NCBI GenBank assembly: GCA_945889015.1
Contig: CAMDBL010000005.1
Span: 1 to 54,721 of the forward strand
DNA: 54,721 nucleotides
DNA from: Devosia equisanguinis
Lineage (GTDB): Bacteria; Pseudomonadota; Alphaproteobacteria; Rhizobiales; Hyphomicrobiaceae
Reading direction: 5' to 3'
The notes under the pieces were generated by a model, which saw nothing but the letters and a program-made list of their open reading frames with translations, searched no databases and was not told where the DNA came from. Of this stretch, positions 24,821 through 32,979 are shown piece by piece. Position 1 is the first letter of the stretch; the number at the start of each line of letters is the position of its first letter. A program made the position numbers and the translations under genes.

Positions 24821-26650
24821 GTGAAGAAGCCGAAAAAGCCGAAGGCGAAGCGCCCGGCGCCCGCCGATACGGGGCGTGGAGCGCGCTCGGCCGGCGACGG
24901 CGGCGCGCAGCTCGGCGCGGCCGCGACGGCGTTTCTGCGCCGCGGATCCCCTCCGCCGGCTGTGACGCCTTCCGCGCGCGATATGCAACCCGGGCCGGGC
25001 AAGATCCTCGAGACAAGCCGGGGAAGCGGGGCACTGGGCGCGTCCGCGCGCGCTTTCCTGCGCAGCACGCCGGCGTCCCGGCCGGGTCCGTCCAGCCGCC
25101 TGACGCGGTCGTTGACCTCGGCGGTGTCGGATACCTTTGACCAGCGCGAGCTGTTGACGCTGCTGGTGCTGCCGTTCTTCCTGTTGGCGTTCGCATTGGC
25201 CCTGAGCCAATCCTGGCGGCACCCTGTGCGCACCGCGCTCGAGACGCCGGTGGCGCCGCGCGGCACCGAGACCGCGATCGCACCGCCGGCAGCTGTCGTG
25301 GCACCGGCTCCACGGCCGGCCCTGCCGACGCCCCCAGTCATCGCCGCGCTGCCGCCTGAGGCACCTGCCGCCGCATCGCCGCCCGCAGTGCAGGCTCCAA
25401 TGGAGCTGGCCCCGCCCGTGGTGCGGCTGCCGGGAACGCCGCCGATTGTCGATACCCCGGTCCCGGTCGAGCTGGCGAAGCCGGTGCCGGTGCTCCGCAC
25501 GGCTCCCCCCGCGATCGCGCTGCCGGAGATCGCGCTCACCGCGCCTGTGCCGGCGCTGCCGACCGCTGCGCCCGAGATCGCGAGGCCCCAGACGGCAAGG
25601 TCGGAGACGGCGTTGCCGCAGATCGCGCTGGCGCCGCCCGCGTTCGTCCTGCCGGCCACGCCCCCGGCGATCACGGCCCCGCCCATGATCGTCGCCTCAC
25701 CGAGTCTCGCGATGCCGGTGACGGCGCCGGCGGTGACGCCTCCGGTCGAGCCGTCGGCCCTACCCGCATGGCCTCGCGCGGCCACGCCGCCTCCGCCGCC
25801 GCCCGCGCAGCGCGAGGCGAAGCTCGCACCCGTGTTGCCACGCTTCGACACCGAGACATCGCCACTGGACGGCCCTCAGGCTTGCCTCGCCACGCCCGGC
25901 TTCGGCCGCCCCGCCTACTCCGTTCGCCCGGTCGCGGCGGGAGAGGATTTCGGCGAGCGGCTCGCCGTCGCCGCGCGCGAGCAGACCGGCGAGTTCGTCG
26001 TCTACAACGACGCCTACCGCCGCATGTCCTTCCCGATGGGCGACGTCCATCCGATGTACGGCGTGTGCACGGACGTGCTCATCCGCGCCTATCGCGCCGT
26101 CGGCGTCGATCTGCAGGAGCTGGTGGCGAAGGCGCGCGTCGGCTCGGGCGACACCAGCATCCAGCACCGCCGCGTCGATACGCTGCGCAAGTTCTTCGCC
26201 GCGAAGGGCGCCTCGCTGCCGATCACGACCTTCCCCGAGGACTACAGGCCCGGCGATGTCGTTTCCTATCACCGGCCGCAGAACGCGCACTCGCGCACGC
26301 ACATCGCCATCGTCAGCGACGTGGTGGCGCCGTCCGGCCGGCTGATGATCGTGCACAATCGTGGCTGGGGCCCGCAGCTCGAGGACGCGCTGTTCGTCGA
26401 CCAGATCACCGGGCATTACCGCTATCTGCCGCAGCCCACGACGCCGCTCGTGGCCGGCACGCGCCGGCCCGCCGAGGCGGCTGCCGGTGTGGCGGCTGCC
26501 TCGCGCAAGCCGGTGGCACGGCCCACGGTGGCCAAGCCCGCGGCGACGACCAAGCCTGTGGTCAAGGCTGCGTTCACGCCGGCCGGCCGTCCGCAGGCGA
26601 CGGCGAGCGCGAAGCCCGCCCGCACCGGCCTGCCGACCGGCCCGCAATGA
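24821..26650 (+). CDS. Membrane-anchored, proline-rich DUF1287 protein
   Basis: 609 residues from a GTG. Four parts can be seen: a basic cytoplasmic N-terminus (MKKPKKPKAKRPAP) containing a duplicated GAxAxAFLR motif at about 32-40 and 73-81; one transmembrane helix at about 111-130 (LLTLLVLPFFLLAFALALSQ); a long Pro/Ala-rich linker at about 135-335; and a DUF1287 domain at about 370-535, with VCTDVLIRAYRAVGVDL, FPEDYRPGDVVSYH and HIAIVSDVV. The Cys and His of these segments resemble an NlpC/P60 cysteine-peptidase arrangement. The C-terminal tail is again Pro/Ala/Lys-rich. Typical DUF1287 proteins are about 200 residues, so this is a much enlarged, probably cell-envelope version. Its function is unknown; peptidoglycan work is a guess. 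Confidence 0.85.
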   Translation: MKKPKKPKAKRPAPADTGRGARSAGDGGAQLGAAATAFLRRGSPPPAVTPSARDMQPGPGKILETSRGSGALGASARAFLRSTPASRPGPSSRLTRSLTSAVSDTFDQRELLTLLVLPFFLLAFALALSQSWRHPVRTALETPVAPRGTETAIAPPAAVVAPAPRPALPTPPVIAALPPEAPAAASPPAVQAPMELAPPVVRLPGTPPIVDTPVPVELAKPVPVLRTAPPAIALPEIALTAPVPALPTAAPEIARPQTARSETALPQIALAPPAFVLPATPPAITAPPMIVASPSLAMPVTAPAVTPPVEPSALPAWPRAATPPPPPPAQREAKLAPVLPRFDTETSPLDGPQACLATPGFGRPAYSVRPVAAGEDFGERLAVAAREQTGEFVVYNDAYRRMSFPMGDVHPMYGVCTDVLIRAYRAVGVDLQELVAKARVGSGDTSIQHRRVDTLRKFFAAKGASLPITTFPEDYRPGDVVSYHRPQNAHSRTHIAIVSDVVAPSGRLMIVHNRGWGPQLEDALFVDQITGHYRYLPQPTTPLVAGTRRPAEAAAGVAAASRKPVARPTVAKPAATTKPVVKAAFTPAGRPQATASAKPARTGLPTGPQ

Positions 26651-26708
26651 TGGGGTAGGCTGCTATCGCCGGTCGCACGTGCGCAGCGCCCGTGCAACCC
26701 GTAGCGGA

Positions 26709-27917
26709 CTAGAACCCGTATTCCTGGCTCTCCCGGCCCGCCGCGATCGAGCGGACCGCCCTGAGCAGGCAGAGCTGCTGGGTGCCGTCCGAGTGCATGA
26801 AGCTCGTCGCGTCGCGCAGGTATTTCTCGATCGGGTGCTCGTGCATGATTGAGGCGCCGCCCAGGATCTCGCCGGCGAGCTTGCAGCACTCGAACGCGAC
26901 CTCCGCCGCCATCACCTTGCAATAAAGGCCGAGCACGCGGGCCTCGCCGATCCGCTGGTCGGCCATCCACGCCGTCTTCCAGATCTGCGCGCGCGCCGCG
27001 TCGAGTTTCATGCCCATGGTGCCGAGCATCAGCGCCACGGCCTGGTGCTCGATGATCGGCTTGCCGCCCTGTTTGCGGTCCTTCGCATACTGCAGCGCGT
27101 ACTCGTAGGCGGCGCGCCCGACACCGAGCACGGTCGCGGCCGCCTCCGGCTTGGAGCCCGGCAGGTACTTGGAGCGCAGGTCCGCCAGCATGCCCTCGCC
27201 GACCAGCAGGTGCGACTTGTGCACCCGCATGTTCTCGAAGTGGAAGGTGCCGTTGGTGGCGAGGCGCTGCGCGCTCTTCTCGTGGAAGAAGCCGGTCTTG
27301 AAGCCCGGCATGTCGGAGGTGACGAAAAACACCGCGCCGCTCTCAGACAGCTTCTTTTTCGGGTCCAGCCGTGTGCAGACGAAATAGATCTTGGCCATGC
27401 AGCCGTTCGACACGTAGCGCTTGGTGCCGTTGATGATGAAGTGGTCGCCGTCGCGGACCGCGGTCGTCTGGAAGTCGATGTCGGGCTCGTCGTAGTAGCC
27501 CTGGTGATCGGAGCCGGTGCCGGGCTCAGTGAATCCGAGTGCCGTGACGCAGGTCGGATCGTCCATGAAAACGGGGATGAATTTCTTCTGTTGCTCGGGC
27601 GTCATCGCCTCGGAGAACATGTGGTTGAACTTCCAGCACTGGTCGAGGATGACCGCGAAGCCGAGATCGCCGACGCCCAGCTCCTCACCGACGATGCTGA
27701 GCGTCAGGATGTCGGCGCCGCCGCCGCCGTAGGCCTTCGGCATGGCGAGCGTGCGCAGCCCGAGCTTGTCGGCCTGCTTGATCCAGTCCCAGGGAATGCG
27801 CTCTTCCGCCGTCGGCAGGCGGTCGCGGCGCAGCACGTCGGGCTGGATCACTTCCTTGACGAACGTGCGCGCGATGTCGCGCCACTTGATCGTCTCGGGC
27901 GAGAGCGTGAAATCCAT
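26709..27917 (-). CDS. Acyl-CoA dehydrogenase family protein
   Basis: 402 residues. The start MDFTLSPETIKWRD follows GGAGGAG, while the longer in-frame extension has no site. It is an FAD-dependent acyl-CoA desaturase. Features: ALGFTEPGTGSDHQGYYDEPD (flavin strand), the HFIINGTKRYVSNG segment, AKDRKQGGKPIIEHQAVALML in the C-terminal bundle, and LGGASIMHEHPIEKYLRDATSFMHSDGTQQL, the canonical GTQQ flavin-contact ending. It is more typical than the two at 879 and 2172. No electron-transfer flavoprotein gene is close by. It is divergent from the carboxymuconolactone-decarboxylase-like gene. Confidence 0.94.
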   Translation of the reverse strand: MDFTLSPETIKWRDIARTFVKEVIQPDVLRRDRLPTAEERIPWDWIKQADKLGLRTLAMPKAYGGGGADILTLSIVGEELGVGDLGFAVILDQCWKFNHMFSEAMTPEQQKKFIPVFMDDPTCVTALGFTEPGTGSDHQGYYDEPDIDFQTTAVRDGDHFIINGTKRYVSNGCMAKIYFVCTRLDPKKKLSESGAVFFVTSDMPGFKTGFFHEKSAQRLATNGTFHFENMRVHKSHLLVGEGMLADLRSKYLPGSKPEAAATVLGVGRAAYEYALQYAKDRKQGGKPIIEHQAVALMLGTMGMKLDAARAQIWKTAWMADQRIGEARVLGLYCKVMAAEVAFECCKLAGEILGGASIMHEHPIEKYLRDATSFMHSDGTQQLCLLRAVRSIAAGRESQEYGF

Positions 27918-28025
27918 CTGTCTCCTCCATTTTTGCCGCTGGCCGACCGCTGGTCGATCGGCGTCGCCGCGCTCGTTTCTCGAAGCGCTCGCTTTTTGAA
28001 CCCCAGTATCGCACCATCGCGCGAG

Positions 28026-28050
28026 GGTGTCTGACAAGATCTCGGACGCC
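28026..28050. repeat. Hairpin repeat, 10-5-10 type, copy 3
   Basis: Arms GGTGTCTGAC (28026-28035) and CTCGGACGCC (28041-28050) around the loop AAGAT. Nine positions pair, two of them G-U. It has the same layout as 2086 and 2142 and also lies beside an acyl-CoA dehydrogenase gene, here on its upstream side. Confidence 0.5.
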
Positions 28051-28084
28051 GCTGCAAAGCTCATCCGCATTTTCCGAGGCACTC

Positions 28085-28651
28085 ATGGCGCGCATCCCCT
28101 ATCCCGACCTCGACAAGCTGCAGCCGGAAGCGCGCGAAATGCTGGCGCGGCTGCCGGCGCCGACCAACATCTTCAACATGATCTCGCACGCGGAGAGCTG
28201 CCTCAAACCGGTGATGAAGCTCGGCGGCACGCTGCTCGGCAAGCTGACGCTGGACCCCAAGCTGCGCGAGATGTGCCTGCTGCACGCGGTCAATCTGGTG
28301 GGGGGCGAGTACGAGTGGGTGCAGCACGAACCGATCGCGCGTGACCTCGGGGTCAGCGATGCGCAGATCGCGGCGCTGCGCATCAACGACGGGGCGGCCT
28401 TTTGCTTCGCACCGGCCGAGCGCGCGGCGCTGCGCTTCACGCGCGAGGTTGCGATGGACGTGAAGGCGTCCGAAGCGACGCTGGCGACGGCGCGCACGCA
28501 TTTCGGCGACCGTGAGATCGTCGAGCTGATCGTGCTCGCGGGCTTCTATACGATGCTGGCGCGGGTGACCGAGACGCTCGGTGTCGAGAACGATCCGCCG
28601 ATGGGCAGCGCGCTGGTCAAGGGGATCGAGGCGAGGGTGAAGAAGACGTAG
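28085..28651 (+). CDS. Carboxymuconolactone decarboxylase / AhpD-like protein
   Basis: 188 residues, the typical size for this family. It is a helical protein of the CMD/AhpD fold. Seen: ARIPYPDLDKLQPEAREML, the core LDPKLREMCLLHAVNLVGGEYEWVQHEPIARDLGVSDAQI, and FGDREIVELIVLAGFYTMLARVTETLGV. AhpD carries a CxxC redox pair; here the corresponding position reads GGEYEWVQHE with no CxxC, so a peroxidase role is unlikely and a decarboxylase or uncharacterised role is more probable. The stop codon lies inside an inverted repeat (28647-28687). Confidence 0.9.
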   Translation: MARIPYPDLDKLQPEAREMLARLPAPTNIFNMISHAESCLKPVMKLGGTLLGKLTLDPKLREMCLLHAVNLVGGEYEWVQHEPIARDLGVSDAQIAALRINDGAAFCFAPAERAALRFTREVAMDVKASEATLATARTHFGDREIVELIVLAGFYTMLARVTETLGVENDPPMGSALVKGIEARVKKT

Positions 28652-28687
28652 GGTGCAATAACGCCAGTCGGCGGATCGCACCCTACG
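28647..28687. repeat. GTAGGGTGC-type palindrome overlapping a stop codon
   Basis: A perfect 10-bp inverted repeat (CGTAGGGTGC at 28647-28656, GCACCCTACG at 28678-28687) has an internal CGCC/GGCG stem in its loop. The TAG stop of the gene at 28085 is part of the left arm. It sits between two convergent genes and could act as a bidirectional terminator, though no U-tract is present. Confidence 0.65.
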
Positions 28688-28737
28688 TGTCTGGGGTTGT
28701 CGGTGGTTCCGTAGGTGTCTCTAGCGCACCTGGGGGA

Positions 28738-29736
28738 TCACTTCAGCTTCACGCCGGCCTTCGCCACCACGTCCTTCCACATCGGCACCTCCTTGGCGAT
28801 GACGGCGGCGAGCTCTTCGGAGCTGGTGGCGAGCACGTCGTGGCCGCCCTTCTGCAACCTGTCCTTCATCTCCGGCTTTTTCAGCAGGTCGATTGCCGCC
28901 TTGGCCAGCCGGTCGACGATCTCCTTGGGCGTGCCTTTGGGCGCGGCCATCAGCTGCTTGGTGTCGAGCACGAAATCCGCAAAGCCGAGCTCCGCCATCG
29001 TCGGCACGTTGAGATCGGGCCAGCGCTTCGAGGCGGTGACCGCGAGGCCCTTCAGCGCGCCGGCCTGGATCTGGGGATGCGCCGGCGGCAGCGCCACGCA
29101 ACCGACCTGGGTCGTCTTCGACAGCACGGCCTGCACGGCCGGGCCAGCGCCAGGGAACACCACTTGCGTCGCCTTGATACCGGCGCGGATCTTCAACAGC
29201 TCGAAGGCCAGCATCGGCGTGGTGCCGATGCCGGGGCTCGCGTAGTTGAGCTTGTCGGGATCCTTCTTGGCTGCGGCGATCAGCTCGGCGATCGAATTGA
29301 TGCCGGCGTCGGGATGGGCGATGAAGGCGTTGGGCGAGGTGGTCAGCAGGCTGATCGGGACAAAATCTTTCAGCGGATCGTAAGGGACGGTCGCGTACAG
29401 GCTGGGGTTCAGCAGGAAGGCGCTGGAGGAGACCAGTATGGTGAAACCGTCCGGATCGGCTCGCGCGACGCTGCCGATGGCGATGTTACCGCCGGCGCCG
29501 GCCTTGTTCTCGACGACCACCGTCGCGCCGCCGAGCCCCTCACCGAGCACCTGCGCTACAACGCGGGCGACGATGTCGCTCGGGCCGCCCGGAGCGAACG
29601 GCACGACGAGCTTGATCGGCTTGTCGGCGGGCCAGGCTGCATGGGCTCCGGTCGAGATGAAGGGAGCGGCCAGAGCCACTCCGCCGAGACCGGCAAGCGC
29701 CTTGCGGCGCGTGATGGGGGTGCGTTTGCCGCTCAT
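28738..29736 (-). CDS. Tripartite tricarboxylate transporter substrate-binding protein (Bug/TctC family)
   Basis: 332 residues. The N-terminus carries a twin-arginine-like signal, TRRKALAGLGGVALAAP, with a likely cut after GAHA before AWPADKPIKLVVPFAPGGPSDI. The family markers VENKAGAGGNIAIGS, LNYASPGIGTTPML and APKGTPKEIVDRLAK are present. It is a periplasmic two-lobed carboxylate receptor. It differs from the protein at 3488 in having the Tat-type leader. The upstream neighbour on the same strand is a ThDP enzyme, 174 bases away, which may indicate that the ligand is a 2-oxoacid or a related compound. No tctA or tctB gene is adjacent. Confidence 0.93.
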   Translation of the reverse strand: MSGKRTPITRRKALAGLGGVALAAPFISTGAHAAWPADKPIKLVVPFAPGGPSDIVARVVAQVLGEGLGGATVVVENKAGAGGNIAIGSVARADPDGFTILVSSSAFLLNPSLYATVPYDPLKDFVPISLLTTSPNAFIAHPDAGINSIAELIAAAKKDPDKLNYASPGIGTTPMLAFELLKIRAGIKATQVVFPGAGPAVQAVLSKTTQVGCVALPPAHPQIQAGALKGLAVTASKRWPDLNVPTMAELGFADFVLDTKQLMAAPKGTPKEIVDRLAKAAIDLLKKPEMKDRLQKGGHDVLATSSEELAAVIAKEVPMWKDVVAKAGVKLK

Positions 29737-29910
29737 GAGTGCGTTCTCCTGGTTTGTTCTGCCGAGCTTGTACTCCCTATAGCAGGAAGCGTCCGCCGCG
29801 CGCAGGTGGATGCGACGAGACGCCGGAGTGCAAGTAGGGGGCGCATCTCCTCTCCCGGCCTCGGTGCACGGGACAGGGAGAAGGAGAAAAGGAGAGGAAA
29901 GAGTGATTTC

Positions 29911-31560
29911 CTACGTCATGTACGCCGTGAACTTGGTCTGGGCGGCGCGGGCGCCCCAGAACGTCTTCACGTTGATGATGGCGACGCGGCCCTTGTCGAC
30001 CTCGGCCTGTCCGCGTTTCAGCGCCGGGGCGATTCCCTCGATCGTGTCGACGAACTCGCCGTAGGCGCCCAGGCACTTGAACATCTCGTGGTAGGGGGTG
30101 TAGCCGAGCTCGCGGCCCGCCTTCTCGCGCTTGGGGTCGCCGGTCCAGCCGCCGTTCAGCGAGATCACGACGAGCAGCGGGATGTTGTGGCGGATCGCGG
30201 TGTCGATCTCCATCGCGTTGAGCCCGAACGAGCCGTCGCCATGCAGCACGATTACCTGCTTGTCGGGCCGGGCGAGCTTGGCGCCGAGGCCGAACGGCAG
30301 GCCGACGCCCATGGTGCCGAACGGTCCGGAGTTGAGGCGGTGGCCCGCTTCGAAGGTCGGAATCCACTGGCGGCCGTAGGTCAGGATCTCCTGGCCGTCG
30401 ACGCACAGGATGGCGTCGCGCTTCATGAATTTCTTCACCTCGTCGCACAGGTGCAGCGGGTGGATCGGATCGCCGTCCGGGAAGGTGTTGCCGCCGGGAC
30501 CCTTGCGCTTGGCGTCGGCGCCGGTCTCGAGCCGCTTGCGCCAGGGCTCGTAGGTCTTCTTGGTGATCTTGCCGCCGATCGCCTCGAGCAGCTGCTGCAG
30601 AACCGCCTTGCAGTCGCCGAGCACGGGATAGTCGATGTGACGCGGCGAGGCGGCCATCTCGGCGGCGTCGATCTCGATGCGGGCGACCTTGGCGTCGGCG
30701 TTGAAGCGCGGCGGCTCGAGATGGCCCATGACGTAGTTGAGGCGGGTGCCGACGACGAGGAAGAAGTCGGCCTCCTTGAACGCCGCCGAGCGCATCGACA
30801 GGTAGGAGTGGTCATGGTCGTCGGGCACGGTGCCGCGACCCTGGGGCGTCGTGTAGAAGGGGATGCCGGTCTTGTCGACGAGCGCCGTCAGCTCCTCGCC
30901 GGCGCGGCTGTAGATCACGCCCGAGCCCGACAGGATGACCGGATTTTTCGCTTTCGACAGGCCCTCGACCAGCCGCGCGATCGACTTGGGATCGCCCATC
31001 GGCCGCTCCGGCTCGAACGGCTGGCACATCGAGAAGTCGATCTCGCTCTCCTCCATCTTGGAGAACAGCACGTCGCCCGGCAGGTCGAGATAGACGGGGC
31101 CCGGCTTGCCGGACATGGCGATGCGGAAGGCGTTGGCGATCTTCTCGGGGATGCGGTCGATGCGGTTGATGCGCTCGGCATGCTTGGTCATCGGCCGCAT
31201 GATGGCGACCTGGTCGATGTCCTGGAACACGCCGCGGCCGAAGCCGTGCAGCGGGCTCGCGCCGCCGACCACGACGAGGGGCGCGCAATCGATGTAGGCG
31301 TTGGCGACGCCGGTCGTCAGATTGATGACGCCGGGGCCGGAGGCCGCCATGCAGACCGCGGGGCGCTGGGTGAGGCGGGCGTAGGCCGTCGCCGACATCG
31401 CGGCGGCTTGCTCGTGGCGTACATCGAGCGGGCGGATGCCCTCCTTCACGCAAAAGCCCTCGGTCTCGATCATGGGCCCGCCCATGATGAAGAACAGGAT
31501 CTCGGTGCCCTGCTTTTTCAACGCCTTAGCGACAACCTCTGAGCCCGTGATCTCGGCCAT
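29911..31560 (-). CDS. Thiamine diphosphate-dependent enzyme (acetolactate synthase/2-oxoacid decarboxylase family)
   Basis: 549 residues. The start MAEITGSEVVAKALKKQG was chosen because GGGAGAAG lies five bases upstream. The three ThDP-enzyme domains are present: the PYR domain with the activating Glu in VRHEQAAAMSATAYARL, a central FAD/CoA-type Rossmann region with PVILSGSGVIYSRAG and TTPQGRGTVPDDH, and the PP domain with the ThDP motif LHGDGSFGLNAMEIDT...LN, where the Asn ligand is in VISLNGGWTGD. Isolated, non-IlvN-associated members include oxalyl-CoA decarboxylase, glyoxylate carboligase and benzoylformate decarboxylase. Here there is no regulatory subunit gene, so a catabolic 2-oxoacid role is more likely than branched-chain synthesis. 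Confidence 0.9.
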   Translation of the reverse strand: MAEITGSEVVAKALKKQGTEILFFIMGGPMIETEGFCVKEGIRPLDVRHEQAAAMSATAYARLTQRPAVCMAASGPGVINLTTGVANAYIDCAPLVVVGGASPLHGFGRGVFQDIDQVAIMRPMTKHAERINRIDRIPEKIANAFRIAMSGKPGPVYLDLPGDVLFSKMEESEIDFSMCQPFEPERPMGDPKSIARLVEGLSKAKNPVILSGSGVIYSRAGEELTALVDKTGIPFYTTPQGRGTVPDDHDHSYLSMRSAAFKEADFFLVVGTRLNYVMGHLEPPRFNADAKVARIEIDAAEMAASPRHIDYPVLGDCKAVLQQLLEAIGGKITKKTYEPWRKRLETGADAKRKGPGGNTFPDGDPIHPLHLCDEVKKFMKRDAILCVDGQEILTYGRQWIPTFEAGHRLNSGPFGTMGVGLPFGLGAKLARPDKQVIVLHGDGSFGLNAMEIDTAIRHNIPLLVVISLNGGWTGDPKREKAGRELGYTPYHEMFKCLGAYGEFVDTIEGIAPALKRGQAEVDKGRVAIINVKTFWGARAAQTKFTAYMT

Positions 31561-31698
31561 CTGCGCTTCTCCCACTCATAGCTCGGGGCCGGACCCTTGG
31601 GACCGACCCCTTGTTTTCTCTGCCCTCATATCAGCAGGTTGTGGGCCGGCCGGCAATCCGGCAGCGAGCGTCCGAGCTATGCGATCGGTAAAAGGCCC

Positions 31699-32592
31699 TT
31701 AGCGCCGTCCGGTGATCCAGGAGAAAAAGCTCGCAGGGAATTCGGCGGCGTAGTGCGGCGGGCGCGACTTCACCTCGATCGGGGGGCGCGGACCCGGATC
31801 CGGTTCGACCGCGAACCGATAGAGATGCCAGGTCGCGTGGCCGAGTACGGGCAGCACCACGGCGAGGCCGAGGACCAGCAACGCGAAGCCTGCCGCCAAT
31901 AGCGTCGCGACCACGACGCCCCACAGCGCCATCACCAGCGGATTGCGCAGCACCACCTTGATCGACGTCAGCACCGCCGCGGACACGCCCACCTCGCGGT
32001 CGAGCAGCAGCGGGAACGCAATCACGCTGACCGTCATGGCGATCACGGCGAACACCGCGCCGACTGCGTTGCCGATGAAAATCATGCCGATGCCTTCCGG
32101 CGTGGTGAACACCCGGCGCAGGAAAGCAGTCGGCGAGGCGGGCTCGTAGGCACCGAAATGAGCGGTATAGACGCCGTCCGCGATCGCGATCCAGGCGATG
32201 AACAGCGCCAGCAATAGCCCACCGAGTGCGAGGATGGACGGCAGCGAAGGCGAGTGGAAGACGTCGGTCAGGTGCTTCCAATGCATGTCGAGACCCATCT
32301 CGCGGCGCCGGCTCATTTCGTAGAGTCCGATCGCGGCGAACGGGCCGATCAGCGCGAAACCGGCCGCCAGCGGATACATCAGCGGTAGCAGGTCGTAGCC
32401 GAAGGCCAGCCGCCAGATCAGCAGCCCGGTGATCGGGTAGAGCATGTAGATGAACACCAGATGGGTCGGCATCGCGCGGAAGTCGTCGAGGCCACGGCGG
32501 AGCGCGGTGACGAGATCGGCTGGGTGGATCGTGCGCACGGCGGGCAGGGCTTCAGTCGGCTTGATCGGCGCGATGATATCGTAAGTCGACAT
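31699..32592 (-). CDS. DUF2189 integral membrane protein
   Basis: 297 residues from MSTYDIIAPIKPTEALP, with GGAGG seven bases before the ATG. It has about six predicted membrane helices (LVFIYMLYPITGLLIWRLAF, LMYPLAAGFALIGPFAAIGL, ILALGGLLLALFIAWIAI, MIFIGNAVGAVFAVIAMTVS, VMALWGVVVATLLAAGFALL and a last VLGLAVVLPVLGHATWH). The conserved family segments RRGLDDFRAMPTHL and GFALIGPFAAIGLYEMSRRRE mark it as DUF2189, sometimes described as cytochrome-c-oxidase-subunit-I-like in older annotations, without experimental support. The C-terminus is soluble. It is divergent from the HerA-like ATPase gene. Confidence 0.9.
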   Translation of the reverse strand: MSTYDIIAPIKPTEALPAVRTIHPADLVTALRRGLDDFRAMPTHLVFIYMLYPITGLLIWRLAFGYDLLPLMYPLAAGFALIGPFAAIGLYEMSRRREMGLDMHWKHLTDVFHSPSLPSILALGGLLLALFIAWIAIADGVYTAHFGAYEPASPTAFLRRVFTTPEGIGMIFIGNAVGAVFAVIAMTVSVIAFPLLLDREVGVSAAVLTSIKVVLRNPLVMALWGVVVATLLAAGFALLVLGLAVVLPVLGHATWHLYRFAVEPDPGPRPPIEVKSRPPHYAAEFPASFFSWITGRR

Positions 32593-32979
32593 GCAGGGCC
32601 TCCTCGACCACCGGTTCGAGGTGTCAGCCTCGACGCGGTGGGGATCGCTACCGGCGCGCCCCGCGACAGTCATCCAAGATAGACCAGTCTCCATCCGAAT
32701 TCCATCGGAAAATCAGTAGGATATGCGCCAGACCCCGGATGTGGTCACTGCAGCACCCGTCCGTTCGCCCGTGCCCGGTATCGTCGCCGTAGCAACAGAG
32801 TTGCTCCACACTCACGTGGTGCCGCGTGTTTGCAAATGCCGATGCAACAGGTCAAATGCCGGGGTGGCCCTGCTCGATTCGGGGGCTGCGGCCATGGTCA
32901 GAGGGTCGGTTCTGCGTCCGGTTTCAGCGTGCAAACTCCAGCTGCGGTCGTGCGCCGCGGGATATTCGAGGAGCCAGGG
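32593..32979. other. Intergenic region between divergent genes, nothing clear
   Basis: 387 bases between the DUF2189 gene and the HerA-like ATPase gene. It must hold both promoters, but I see no convincing -35/-10 pair, RNA gene or repeat. Frames that cross it have no ribosome binding site and no family resemblance. Confidence 0.6.

Noticed and set aside
28687-31542. A 951-codon plus-strand open frame
   Set aside because: It is antisense to the ThDP enzyme and the TctC-like gene, both strongly supported. Its translated text is Val/Arg/Asp-rich with no domains.
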